39,077 nucleotides of DNA. Source: Lentisphaerales bacterium. Its GTDB lineage: Bacteria > Verrucomicrobiota > Lentisphaeria > Lentisphaerales > Lentisphaeraceae. Below are positions 24,099-33,300 of the stretch, piece by piece (position 1 is the stretch's first letter; each line of letters begins with the position of its first letter). The stretch is taken from positions 1-39,077 of the forward strand of contig JAKVBD010000046.1 in assembly GCA_022446985.1 (NCBI GenBank), read 5' to 3'. Position numbers and translations under genes: made by a program. The notes beneath the pieces are model-generated. The model saw nothing but the letters and a program-made list of their open reading frames with translations, made no database searches and was not told where the DNA came from.

Positions 24099-24616
24099 TA
24101 GGCATTCTCCTCCTGCAAGCCTTTTACACAGTTGATTAAATTATTGCGAGCACGAAACAAGGCTTGGGTCAATGAGTTAGCTGTGCTTTTAAGATCTTCC
24201 GCCATTTGTTTGATTGATGAACCTATAGAGTATCGCCTTTGAATGAGGTCACGCTGTCTTTCAGGAAGCTTGGCCATGCAAATCACTAACTTCGTCTGTT
24301 TTTCCTCATAAGTTTCATCAAAATTATGAGCCTCAACAGTAAGAGAAGACATGAAGTCATCATCAAAAACCAGTCGATCGCGCATTTTGCGTTGACGGTA
24401 GGCCATTACCTGAAAATTCGCTATTCTAAAAGCCCAGGCTTTAAAGTTTGTTCCCATTTGGTACTCAGAAGATTTCCGCCATAGAACGAGATTAGTCTCC
24501 TGAAGGATATCATTTGCGGCATTTGGGTCCACCATAAGAGACAAAATGTAGGCATACATTCTTCCTTGAAAGGAAGTCATTAACTCCACAAACTCGTCAC
24601 TATTATTTACATCCAT
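24098..24616 (-). CDS. ECF RNA polymerase sigma factor
   Basis: 172 residues from ATG 24616 (MDVNNSDEF), which has AGAGGA 7 bases upstream. The frame is open up to 24742, but that extension is AT-rich with no ribosome site. Region 2: QGRMYAYILSLMVDPNAAND, then ILQETNLVLWRK and KAWAFRIANFQVMAYRQRK. Region 4: LPERQRDLIQRRYSIGSSIK, then MAEDLKSTANSLTQALFRAR. It belongs to the sigma subfamily of Rhodopirellula/Verrucomicrobium (TIGR02989-like). It is likely held inactive by the FecR protein encoded next. No target promoters can be named from the window. Confidence 0.92.
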   Translation of the reverse strand: MDVNNSDEFVELMTSFQGRMYAYILSLMVDPNAANDILQETNLVLWRKSSEYQMGTNFKAWAFRIANFQVMAYRQRKMRDRLVFDDDFMSSLTVEAHNFDETYEEKQTKLVICMAKLPERQRDLIQRRYSIGSSIKQMAEDLKSTANSLTQALFRARNNLINCVKGLQEENA

Positions 24617-24814
24617 CTTAAATCCTCTCATTCCCAATTCTTGCCAGCATATAACAAAATAGACCACAGTATTACGATATATTTTACAAAATTTTTCCAG
24701 GAATTTTAGAGTATGTTTGGGCAAACAGGAATTGTCATACAATTAACATCCTTTCATCAATCATATACAATAGGAACACTTACTGAAATAGTTTCGGCCC
24801 TATCATCAAAAAAT

Positions 24815-25522
24815 TTATAATGCAGGTAAAAGTCTGTGCTGAGATTCCTTATGCCAGTCAAGCATGAGAATATTCCTTACTGGAATGCTTTTAGCACTGC
24901 CATCCATAAAAGACACACTGGTCTTGTTTTTAACATGTCTATAAAGATAAGTTCTTCTAAAAGAGCCTCCGCTACCATCAATTTCCGTAGGATTTGCATT
25001 CGATGCATTCTGCCATGCATCAATCCAGGACATATCCATAAACAAAAGAGTGATCGAAGGCACTTCAGGCTCCATAATTGTCTTGTAGTTCCAATCTGTA
25101 TGCCATGTTAAATCATTATAGGTATAACCATTGATTCCATAACTACCGGCAGCATCATGACCATTATGCCTCATCCAACCGCTATCTCCTCCCCAACCTG
25201 TTACGTTAGTTCCCCAGCGCCAGCCTGTTCCGGAATGATCAACTGCGGGGCATTGAATTAATTGTGGTGATTCATGATAAGGGTAAATGAACTCAAACCA
25301 GGCAGTTTTTGAAATTTCTGGTAATGACAGAGTTTTTTGAGAGTTTTCATCTGAGTACATCGTATGAGCATAGCCAAGTTGCTTGACTTGTGAAACACAA
25401 ACTGAAGATATAGCTGTCCCTCGGGCAATACTTAATGAAGGGAACAAAATTGACACAAGAATACCAATAATGGCAATAACAACGAGAAGCTCTATAAGAG
25501 TAAACTTACATTTTTCCAACAT
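24815..25522 (-). CDS. Type II pseudopilin-like protein with prepilin signal
   Basis: 235 residues from ATG 25522; a GTG at 25537 would add five residues but neither start has a convincing ribosome site. The N-terminus KCKFTLIELLVVIAIIGILV is a prepilin cleavage/methylation signal with Lys rather than Gly before the Phe, which is common in Lentisphaerae; Glu5 of the mature protein is present. The globular part ends in YRHVKNKTSVSFMDGSAKS, close to the H-x-DG motif of prepilin-processing-associated proteins found in large families in PVC genomes. Probably assembled by a type II secretion/pseudopilus machine encoded elsewhere. It lies about 200 bases upstream of the sigma gene. Confidence 0.88.
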   Translation of the reverse strand: MLEKCKFTLIELLVVIAIIGILVSILFPSLSIARGTAISSVCVSQVKQLGYAHTMYSDENSQKTLSLPEISKTAWFEFIYPYHESPQLIQCPAVDHSGTGWRWGTNVTGWGGDSGWMRHNGHDAAGSYGINGYTYNDLTWHTDWNYKTIMEPEVPSITLLFMDMSWIDAWQNASNANPTEIDGSGGSFRRTYLYRHVKNKTSVSFMDGSAKSIPVRNILMLDWHKESQHRLLPAL

Positions 25523-25636
25523 GACAAAACCACACACTTTTTACACATAACACAATAAATCTATTATGAAGAAAAAGATATAACTAGTATTTTTTATTGA
25601 ATAAATAGTAAATCTACTCTTAGAAACCAGGTAAGC

Positions 25637-26083
25637 TTATTTCCAATTTTCTTCAAGAGATGTAGCTTTACCAATTCTTCTAGCATGACGCCCGCCTTCA
25701 AATTCCTCTGCCATCCAAGCATCGATAAACTTATTCAGCTCAGCTTCTGAAAATTGCTGGGCACCAAGGCATAAAACATTACTATTATGGTGACGACGAG
25801 TCATCCTGGCAGTTTCTTCACTGTAAACAAGAGCTGCAACTACGCCTTTTATTTTATTAGCGAGAATACTCATGCCAATGCCATTGTTACAGATAAGTAA
25901 AGCGCGATCAGCACTGCCATTGCTCACAGCATCTGCAGCAGGAATACCAAAGTCCGGGTAGTCACAACTTTCAGAACCACTGCAACCATGGTCTGTCACT
26001 TCATGACCTTCCAACTCTAATCTTTTGATAAGAGCTTCTTTAAAATCGTATGCGGCATGATCACAGGCTATAGCAATCTTCAC
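25637..26083 (-). CDS. rpiB: Ribose-5-phosphate isomerase B (RpiB/LacAB family)
   Basis: 148 residues. GTG 26083 is chosen as start over an in-frame TTG at 26095: GGAGA lies 6 bases before it, and the protein then begins MKIAIACDHAAYDFK like RpiB. Active-site features: Asp8-His9, Tyr42/Asp44 in CDYPDFG, base Cys65 (LLICNNGIGMS) and His98 in RRHHNSNVLCLGA. In most RpiB proteins Cys65 is followed by G-T/S-G; here it is N-N-G, so the loop at the sugar is altered. Ribose-5-phosphate/ribulose-5-phosphate interconversion is the default role; homologues also act on allose-, galactose- and erythrulose-phosphates. It is divergent from the PfkB kinase. Confidence 0.87.
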   Translation of the reverse strand: MKIAIACDHAAYDFKEALIKRLELEGHEVTDHGCSGSESCDYPDFGIPAADAVSNGSADRALLICNNGIGMSILANKIKGVVAALVYSEETARMTRRHHNSNVLCLGAQQFSEAELNKFIDAWMAEEFEGGRHARRIGKATSLEENWK

Positions 26084-26171
26084 TTGTCTCTCCAAAGTTA
26101 TAAAATTTTTTGTGCAATATACATGCTGGCAGTTTCTTACCAGAGTTATTAAGCTATTTTTTTTGATTTTT

Positions 26172-26206
26172 AACGCTTCACACCTACCTTTTCAAAGCGT
26201 TATAAA
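26172..26206 (+). promoter_or_regulatory. Promoter with flanking inverted repeat before the leader ORF/PfkB kinase
   Basis: TTCACA (26177-26182), 18 bases, TATAAA (26201-26206) make a plausible promoter. Perfect 7-base arms AACGCTT (26172-26178) and AAGCGTT (26195-26201) bracket it, overlapping both boxes: the layout of a repressor operator. Inference only. Confidence 0.45.
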
Positions 26207-26223
26207 ATCTTAGGGGTGAAAAT

Positions 26224-26304
26224 ATGAAAAAATCTGCCGTAATTCTACTAAAGCTTACATTTGATAATTCACCACACTCTAAAATCTTCAAAAAAGTCAG
26301 CTGA
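26224..26304 (+). CDS. 26-residue leader ORF in front of the PfkB kinase
   Basis: ATG at 26224 is preceded by AGGGGTG at ideal distance. It is followed by 26 codons (MKKSAVILLKLTFDNSPHSK and six more) and TGA at 26302-26304. The kinase ATG begins one base later, and the kinase itself has no ribosome site, so kinase translation probably depends on ribosomes finishing this ORF. It could be a regulatory leader peptide, or the original N-terminus displaced by a frameshift. Confidence 0.5.
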   Translation: MKKSAVILLKLTFDNSPHSKIFKKVS

Positions 26305-26305
26305 T

Positions 26306-27148
26306 ATGAAAAATAATATCATATGCTGCGGCATGCTGGTAGCCGACCTCAAATTCTCAACCCAGCACTTTCCTAAAAAAGATGAAAAAGTCTTTGCGGA
26401 TTCATTTAATTTAATCCCTGGCGGCCCCGCGACAAATGCCGCTATCGCCATTCAACAATTAGGCGGGAAAGCCCAGCTTTTATCTACCTCTGGCAGTTGT
26501 TCACTCTCCGACGCCATTCTTAAAATGATTTCAGATACCGGAGTAGATACCGAGAAAATTTTACATGTAGATGAAGCCTTGAATATTTCAGCAGTCTTTA
26601 GTGAAGCAAGCGGAGAACGCAGAGTAATCAGCTATAGACAAAAAGTAGATTACGATGCGCCCAAACACCTCGAAGAGCCAGCAGCCATTTTAGTAGATGG
26701 ACATCAACCCAAAGCTTCTCTTGAACTACTAAAAAGATTTCCAAATGCCACTTCTGTACTGGATGCCGGCTCAGTTCACGAAGGAACCGAATTGCTGTAT
26801 GATAAAGTTAATTGGTTAGTGAGTTCGAAAAAATATGCCCTTGCTAAAACGTCCCAGAACAACCCACAGGATGCCCTGCAATCATTAGCAGAGATTCATC
26901 CAAAAGTAGTGATCACGTGCGGAGGAGATGGTCTATTTTACTCAATTAATGGTAATTCTGGATATGTCCCGGCAATTCAAATCAATTGCATAGACAGCAA
27001 TGGAGCGGGAGATGTTTTCCATGGAGCATTCACTTATGCGTTAACGACTCAAAGCGATCCTGTAGACTGCTTGAATTACGCAAATAGCGTCGCGGCCAAA
27101 AGCTGTGAGCACCATGACATAATCGATTCAATCAAAGATCACCCGTAA
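26306..27148 (+). CDS. PfkB-family sugar kinase (ribokinase-like)
   Basis: 280 residues from ATG 26306; a longer in-frame reading from 26261 overlaps the better-supported leader ORF. PfkB signature 1 is LIPGGPATNAAIAIQQLGG (~37-55), and signature 2 is DSNGAGDVFHGAF with the catalytic Asp at about 236. VVITCGGDGLFY precedes it as usual. Residue spacing fits ribokinase/sulfofructose/fructose kinases rather than adenosine kinase. The substrate cannot be fixed; the divergent RpiB suggests a pentose, but the final glycine-rich loop gives no further clue. Its 3' end overlaps the convergent hydrolase reading frame by 17 bases. Confidence 0.87.
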   Translation: MKNNIICCGMLVADLKFSTQHFPKKDEKVFADSFNLIPGGPATNAAIAIQQLGGKAQLLSTSGSCSLSDAILKMISDTGVDTEKILHVDEALNISAVFSEASGERRVISYRQKVDYDAPKHLEEPAAILVDGHQPKASLELLKRFPNATSVLDAGSVHEGTELLYDKVNWLVSSKKYALAKTSQNNPQDALQSLAEIHPKVVITCGGDGLFYSINGNSGYVPAIQINCIDSNGAGDVFHGAFTYALTTQSDPVDCLNYANSVAAKSCEHHDIIDSIKDHP

Positions 27149-28115
27149 GGTTCGATTCCATTGGCATCTTCAACTTAATGATTTCTTGCTGAATCATCGC
27201 TTTTTGTTCGCGGCATTTCTTTTCTACTTCACTAACCGATTCAGACTTCACTGTTTTCCCACGGGTATAACCCACATAATCCAACCAAGCCTTAGATCTC
27301 GCTTTACGTCTTTGATGAATCAATTTAAAAAGTTTATCATTTGAAAGTTTTTGCTCATTTTTCAAAAGGTCTTTCTTGTCTACAGACAAGCCTAAACTTT
27401 CTAGAAAGTTATAAGCCATAAGTAAGTGACCAACTGAATCTGGGTGTATACCATCTTTACTAAACACAAATTTATTGTCTAATTGACGCTGCTTTTTAAG
27501 ATAATCACCAAGAACGCCATTTTGGTCTACAACAAGATAGTCGAGGCTCTTCATGCAACGTGCTTACTCACTAAGAACTTCGTTGTAGCCTTCATAAGGT
27601 GTTTGATAACTAAAATTATTAAAACTTTTTGGTTTCGTTTTTTCTGCTATAGGCTTTGGATCAAATGGTGGAGGAGTCATAAGAATAACTTGAGCACCAG
27701 CCCTTTTCGCCTTGTCTAAAAGTTGTTTCACTCCTATCTGATAAGCTAGAGTTCTTGATCTGTTTAATGGATGGTAGATACCATCATTCATACCGTAGCA
27801 GGCAACTACAATATCCGGTTTAATCATTTTCAGAGCCTTATCTAAACGACTGTGAATACAGGGTCTCGGAAACGGATGTTCTTTTTCAGATAAGCCGGAA
27901 GCTGTCTCACTGCTCAGGCCTATACTAATGACATCTACATTTAACTGCTTATGAAAAAAGCCATTCTCGATATAGCTAACGTAGAGGCCATTATTGGTAA
28001 TGCTGTCACCTAAAAAAAGGACTTTTTTCCCTTTAATGGTTTTATAATCCGGATAATTAGACTGACAGGAAAAGTTAACAAGAGCTAAAGCACAAACTAG
28101 TAAAACACGTAACAC
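27132..28115 (-). pseudogene. SGNH/GDSL hydrolase lipoprotein interrupted by one in-frame TAA
   Basis: Reads as one frame of 327 codons broken at codon 184 (27564-27566). The first part has a lipoprotein signal (LALVNFSC, Cys17), block I VLFLGDSIT (Ser38), and block III VVACYGMNDGIY. The second part has block V KDGIHPDSVGHLL with the catalytic Asp and His. Around the break the protein reads YNEVLSE-stop-ARCMKSLDYLVVD. Homologues usually have Tyr here (EVLxxYARxL), and TAC/TAT to TAA is one substitution. There is no frameshift. The first part alone lacks the catalytic Asp-His, so it would be inactive. Recent mutation, sequencing error or readthrough are all possible; both halves otherwise look intact. 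Confidence 0.75.
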
Positions 28116-28174
28116 TTAGACTTCCTTTCAAAAAATTTAAATTCAAACCTTAATAACGCCAAAACAAATCTGAT

Positions 28175-30331
28175 TTAGCGAAGGCCAATTCTTCGACGTA
28201 AAAACCATTCCAGGCACAACAATGAAATAATAATCAACATAATCCACCAAGAATTAAAAAGGTAAGTACGACTCTGAATAACCGGAACATTTGAAGAAAG
28301 CTTCAATTCTTTCAAAGGCGTATCCTGCCAACTGAAATATTCACCACCAGTAATTCGCGCAACATCTTTCAAAAGGCGGTCATTCAATGGTAAAGTCCCA
28401 GTCTCTCCGGAAGCTTCAGCTGCTAAAAATGCTACCTTGTCTGTCAATACACTGTCATCGGCAAATTTAACATTGATTGAAAGCGAATACTCTCCTGATT
28501 CTACCGGAATATAATCCAGAGCAAAACGTCCTTCTAAATCCAATGAGGAAGGCAACTTAAGTGTTGTAACTTTCCCAGATGGCGACTTCAAAATTGCTTC
28601 TACATCTGCCGTAAGTGAAGGCTCAAAATCCGGATCAAGTAAATCAACTCCAACATCCATGGCTTCACCCGCCGCAAATTTTCTGTATGCCGGCAGCACA
28701 CTCAACTGCTTAACACTGGCAGATGACAACCAGGTTAAAAGTCTTTTCCAAAATACGTCGTAGTGTTCACCATCGTTATCCGGATTCATCTTCCAGGGCC
28801 AGGTTTCTATTCCGAGATATGCCGTACGACCTGCGCCATAGTAAAGCGAACTTAAAATGACATTATTTGAACTACCGCGTAGTTTCAGATCAAAACGGGC
28901 ACTTGTTTTTAAATCTTTAACAGAACTGGCAAAAAACATCTTGCCGCCTTTGACAGAAAGAACCTGGCTTAGGTCTGTCAGATCTTTACGACTTCTTGGA
29001 ACGAGCATCGAGTTTTCAGACAACTGCATAACCTTTTTACCTGATGTCGACTTAGGCATAAGTTTTCCGACCGGCATAAGACCGGAAAAGCGGCTTTCCT
29101 GCTTTTGACGACCAAGAAACAGCACACCGCCTCCTTTATCAAAAGCAAACTTTTCAATGTCACCGACTATCTTCTCCGTAAGCAAATACTCGGCACCGAG
29201 GTCACATATAATAACATCATACTCAATCAGCTCTGTCGTCTCAGGGAAAACATTAAATTTCTTTTCTTCTTTACCCGCGTAGTAGTACCAGGCATTTTCG
29301 CCAGTCCTGATCAAAGCTGTCAATTGGAGATTTTCGCTATCGTCACACAGCTTATCCAAATACTTGTATTCCCAACTTAAATTGCCTGAAAAGTAAAGTA
29401 TCTTTATCTTGTTATCATCGGTAATATCTACGGCTGTATAATCAACATTATTTGACTTGATCATTTCTTGAGTAGACACTGCGATTGCTGCTCTGTAGTT
29501 TTTAAAGCCGGCTGTAAACTCCCGTAAAGAAAAAGAAATCAACTCCTCTCCTTTGCCGGCAGGTAAATCTATCAACTTCCTACCGAGTTCTACGCCGTAA
29601 CTGGAAAGAATGACTTCTTCTCTAAGATTCGTATCGGTATTTTTTTTAACCTTTACAAAAAGCTCAAACTCTTTCTTTTTAGAACTTCGTTTCAAAGGGT
29701 TGTGAAACTTAAGCTCAACATCTTGTAGTTCCTTTTGGCCACCGACGGCAATTACATTTATAGGCACCCCACTTGATTTGAATTTTTTAGCCAACTCAAT
29801 CGCACTTCCTGAATTTTCCTGACCGTCTGTCAAAAGTAAAACAGCTCCTAAACTTCCTCTGGAAGCGACTTTAGAATAATTCTCTAAGGCTTGAGCAATG
29901 TTCGTCCCTCCAACTTGAGAGAGAAGCTTACCTTCTGCCGGCAATCCTGAAACATCTGCTGCAAATGTATTGTAGGTGACATTAAAAGAACTGGTGGCTT
30001 TCTTGACCCAACCCGACTCAGCTTCGACAAGCTCCTGGGCGACCGATAGACGACTTTGCCCCTGGCAGTCTTCACTATCCATACTCCTTGAGTTATCAAC
30101 AAGAACACCAATACCAAAAGCTTCATAGTCAGGTGTCTCATCAACACTGTAAGGGTTTAAACCAAACAAAACCAAAAAGGCTAAAGCTATAAAACGGGTC
30201 AAAAGTATAGAAGATACATAGACCGGCTTCAAACTATTGCGGTAACGCTTCCAGGTAGCCACTAATGAAGCTATAAATAAAATGGCTATTAGGTAATATA
30301 AAAATTGCGGAAAAACAGTTTCGAAATTCAT
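28175..30331 (-). CDS. Membrane VWA-domain protein (BatA-like)
   Basis: 718 residues. Two N-terminal helices (LYYLIAILFIASLVATW and FIALAFLVLFGLNPY) and a C-terminal helix (SWWIMLIIISLLCLEWFL) anchor it. A von Willebrand A domain follows the second helix, with MIDAS D79-N-S81-R-S83, then LGAVLLLTDGQENSG. Residues ~300-520 contain a class-I-amidotransferase-like segment (KILYFSGNLSWEYKYL; VIICDLGAEYLLTE; GGVLFLGRQ) without a visible catalytic Cys. Such proteins in PVC genomes accompany MoxR ATPase, DUF58 and DUF4175-like genes and are thought to help cell-envelope assembly. It begins 3 bases after the stop of the DUF4175-like gene, so they form an operon. Confidence 0.87.
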   Translation of the reverse strand: MNFETVFPQFLYYLIAILFIASLVATWKRYRNSLKPVYVSSILLTRFIALAFLVLFGLNPYSVDETPDYEAFGIGVLVDNSRSMDSEDCQGQSRLSVAQELVEAESGWVKKATSSFNVTYNTFAADVSGLPAEGKLLSQVGGTNIAQALENYSKVASRGSLGAVLLLTDGQENSGSAIELAKKFKSSGVPINVIAVGGQKELQDVELKFHNPLKRSSKKKEFELFVKVKKNTDTNLREEVILSSYGVELGRKLIDLPAGKGEELISFSLREFTAGFKNYRAAIAVSTQEMIKSNNVDYTAVDITDDNKIKILYFSGNLSWEYKYLDKLCDDSENLQLTALIRTGENAWYYYAGKEEKKFNVFPETTELIEYDVIICDLGAEYLLTEKIVGDIEKFAFDKGGGVLFLGRQKQESRFSGLMPVGKLMPKSTSGKKVMQLSENSMLVPRSRKDLTDLSQVLSVKGGKMFFASSVKDLKTSARFDLKLRGSSNNVILSSLYYGAGRTAYLGIETWPWKMNPDNDGEHYDVFWKRLLTWLSSASVKQLSVLPAYRKFAAGEAMDVGVDLLDPDFEPSLTADVEAILKSPSGKVTTLKLPSSLDLEGRFALDYIPVESGEYSLSINVKFADDSVLTDKVAFLAAEASGETGTLPLNDRLLKDVARITGGEYFSWQDTPLKELKLSSNVPVIQSRTYLFNSWWIMLIIISLLCLEWFLRRRIGLR

Positions 30332-30334
30332 GAA

Positions 30335-33300
30335 TTATTCTTGACCATCACTGAGACTTTTCAAATATTCTCTGACACTGCGCTTATACTTATCCGGAGC
30401 CTTGCCGGTACGCTTATTTAACGTCAATCGCTTTTCTAGATCCGCTTTACTAATCATAGAATCCAAAATAAATGCAGCCTGATTAAGAGCTGACATCTGC
30501 CCCTGCACTGCTTGACTTAAACCAACGCCTTCCTCTTTTGTTACCTCGAGATTTTGAGGTATTTCAAACTCCATTTTGCTATTCTGTAGAACCTGGCCCA
30601 TCTCTTCCATCATTTTTTGAATTTGCTCTGAGCGCTGTTGCATGAAGGCAGAACTGGCAGAAGTAGAGGTTGCCCCGACCTGCCTTCTCACGGTTTCGAC
30701 TTCTTGTCGCATCTGAAGAAGCTCTTCAAGGGTCGCTTGAGGTAAACGATTTACTGCATCTCTTACTTTATGTCCCAGCATAGTCATAGACTCAACGACT
30801 TTTTCCTGCTCTCTTTGAGCAGATGCTTTTCTTCGGTAGTGTAAGGCATTTGATGAACGCTTTAATCGACGATCAATCCCCTGATTCGAGGCATATTCGC
30901 GGCTCTCTCTCAAAGCCTCCGGGACTTCAGGGTACTTTTCATCTAATTCATTGGCTGCTACTCCTAACTGATCCGTAAGTTTTTGCATGACATCCTGAAT
31001 TTGATCCTGACTCTTCTTAAGTTCAGCCATCTCTTTTTTACCTTCAGCACTGGCTGGGTTTTCAACAGCAGCTGTTTTATCTGAAAGTTCTTGCTGCTTC
31101 TCTACCGTTTGGTCCAACACATCAGCCAACTGCTTTAATTGCTTGCGTGCCTGCTCCCGCATAGCCCGCTTTATGTCATTTTTAGCATTTTGAATTTGCT
31201 GTTGAGCTTGTTGAGTCTGTTGCTGAGCCCCCTGTTGATTGCCTTGCTGCATTTGCTGCTGTCCTTGCTGCATTTGCTGAGCTGCCTGCTGCAGATTTTC
31301 AGAAGCCTGTTGCTGCTGTTGTTGCTCAAGACTTTCAGACATATCCTCTAAACGCTCCTGCTGCTCCTGCATTTTTTCCTGCATGGCCTGTTGCTCTTGA
31401 AGATCATCTTCCTTCATATCTTTTAATTGATCTTCAATTTCTTTTTGCTGATCTTCAAGATCTTCAAGCTTTTTCAGCATATCAGCCAGACGCTCTGTCT
31501 CATCTTCTTGTTGTTCCTGTTGCTGCTGCTCTTGCTTTTCCTGTGGCTGACTTTGCGATTGGCTTTTCTGAGAATTTTTCTCCAGTTCAATCGCAATTTT
31601 TATGAGATCTGACAATGATTTATTATTGGCCTTAAGAGCATTTTGGAGCTGACTTTTACCTGTGACTTGCTCTGCAGTTTTTAGCTGTTGTAAAGAACTC
31701 GCAAAAAGGTCACCAATAATACCCAGACTGGCCCCCATTTTTTCGGCTTCAGCCTTAAGTTCATCCATGCGCTTTTGAACTGCAAGACGAAGAGTTGCCG
31801 TCTCGGAGGACAATTCCTGAATACTGGCTGGATCAACCTTGAACACAACATTATTAATTTTCTGAGAACGATTCTTTACGTCGATTAAAGAGCGAATTAA
31901 ATCTTTTTGAGAAGCGATGAGGTCATTAACTGATAATTCCTGCTCGTCCCCCTGCTGCTCTTCATCTTCTTTATCTTCAACATCATTTTTGTCTGGACGA
32001 ATCTCCAAAAAGAATATCTTGGTACGGCTGACTTGCGCATTGGGTTCTGCATTATCCTTAGCTTCCAGATAGTACGTTATGACATCTCCTTCGCTTAGGC
32101 CAAGTTTTTTCAGATCCAAATCGTAAAACAGATTTTCTTCTTTCGAACTATGATCTGGCTGAGAACTAAAAACTTCATTTACTTCCGATGAGCCAAAGGA
32201 GTAATCAATGTGTAAGTCGACTGCCGTCAACCCATAATCATCTAATGCTGAGACCTCGAGTGTGACTATATCAAACTTAGTTTTTTGCAGGTCTTTTGCC
32301 GGCTTAACGACTTCGATATGCGGCGGCATATCTCGAACAACGCTGAGCTTAATCTTGTCACTGACCGTTTCATGACCATCTGAATCAACTATTTTCAACT
32401 GATACTCAGCTGTTTTAGATGAGTCCAATTCATACTTATGGCTCAATTTAAACTCAGAATTAACCGGTATTTCCACAGCATCTGCAACAACTGCAAAATT
32501 TACATCTTTATTTGCCTCAAGTGATAAGCTGACTTTCGATTTTTGAGGGACTGCAAAACTTTTAAGATCATTCACTACAAAAGCAGGTTTACCGGTGTAG
32601 GCTGGCGGCTCAACTTTAAACTCAATTTTTTCAAAAGCCGGTTTCATAAAGACTACAGCTTCAAATTTTTTGCTCTTATATTTCTCAGTAATTACCCGGT
32701 ATTCTAAATTTTCTTCAATTCCATAGATAATCGCACTGAGCTTTTTATCTCCCTCTGGAATCATTTCCAAAGTTGTCCATTTACCTGCGACTACATACTC
32801 TAACTCAGCCGCCAATGGACCGGCATCCAGCTCAACTGACACTTCAAGATCACTGCCTTTGGCCAGTCTAACATGTCCTGGAGTCACTACGAAACCTGAG
32901 TACTCACCGGTTCTCTGGTACTCGACATAGCCTCTTACTGCAAAAAGCAATGGATTTCCCAAAAGAGCAAAGACTGAAATAAAGGCCAACACTATAACGC
33001 AACCAAAGGCAGCTGGCTTCAGATAGCCAGGTGTAACCAATTCCTGAATTTCGCCTGATTTAAAACGATTCGCAAGACTATGAGTGAGAGCTTCTTCGAT
33101 CCTCCCTTGCGGGCCACCCTTTTCGGCAATTTCGAGAGCACAGACGTAAGAGTCCATTAGTTCAGGCGTAAGTGTTTCCACTTTCAAGGCGATGTCCTGA
33201 CGACTCAATTTTCGAGTTTTGAAGTCTTTAAAGTACTTGAAAAGCAAAATGACAGCCGGTAGGCAGACAAATAAAAATAAAGCAAATTGCTGGTCATCTC

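Noticed and set aside
27564..27566. Stop-codon recoding in the SGNH hydrolase
   Set aside because: TAA is not a known selenocysteine or pyrrolysine codon, and the expected residue is a simple Tyr.
31139..31612. Leu-rich plus-strand frames opposite the Gln-rich region
   Set aside because: CAG/CAA repeats read in reverse give Leu-rich frames; low-complexity artefact.
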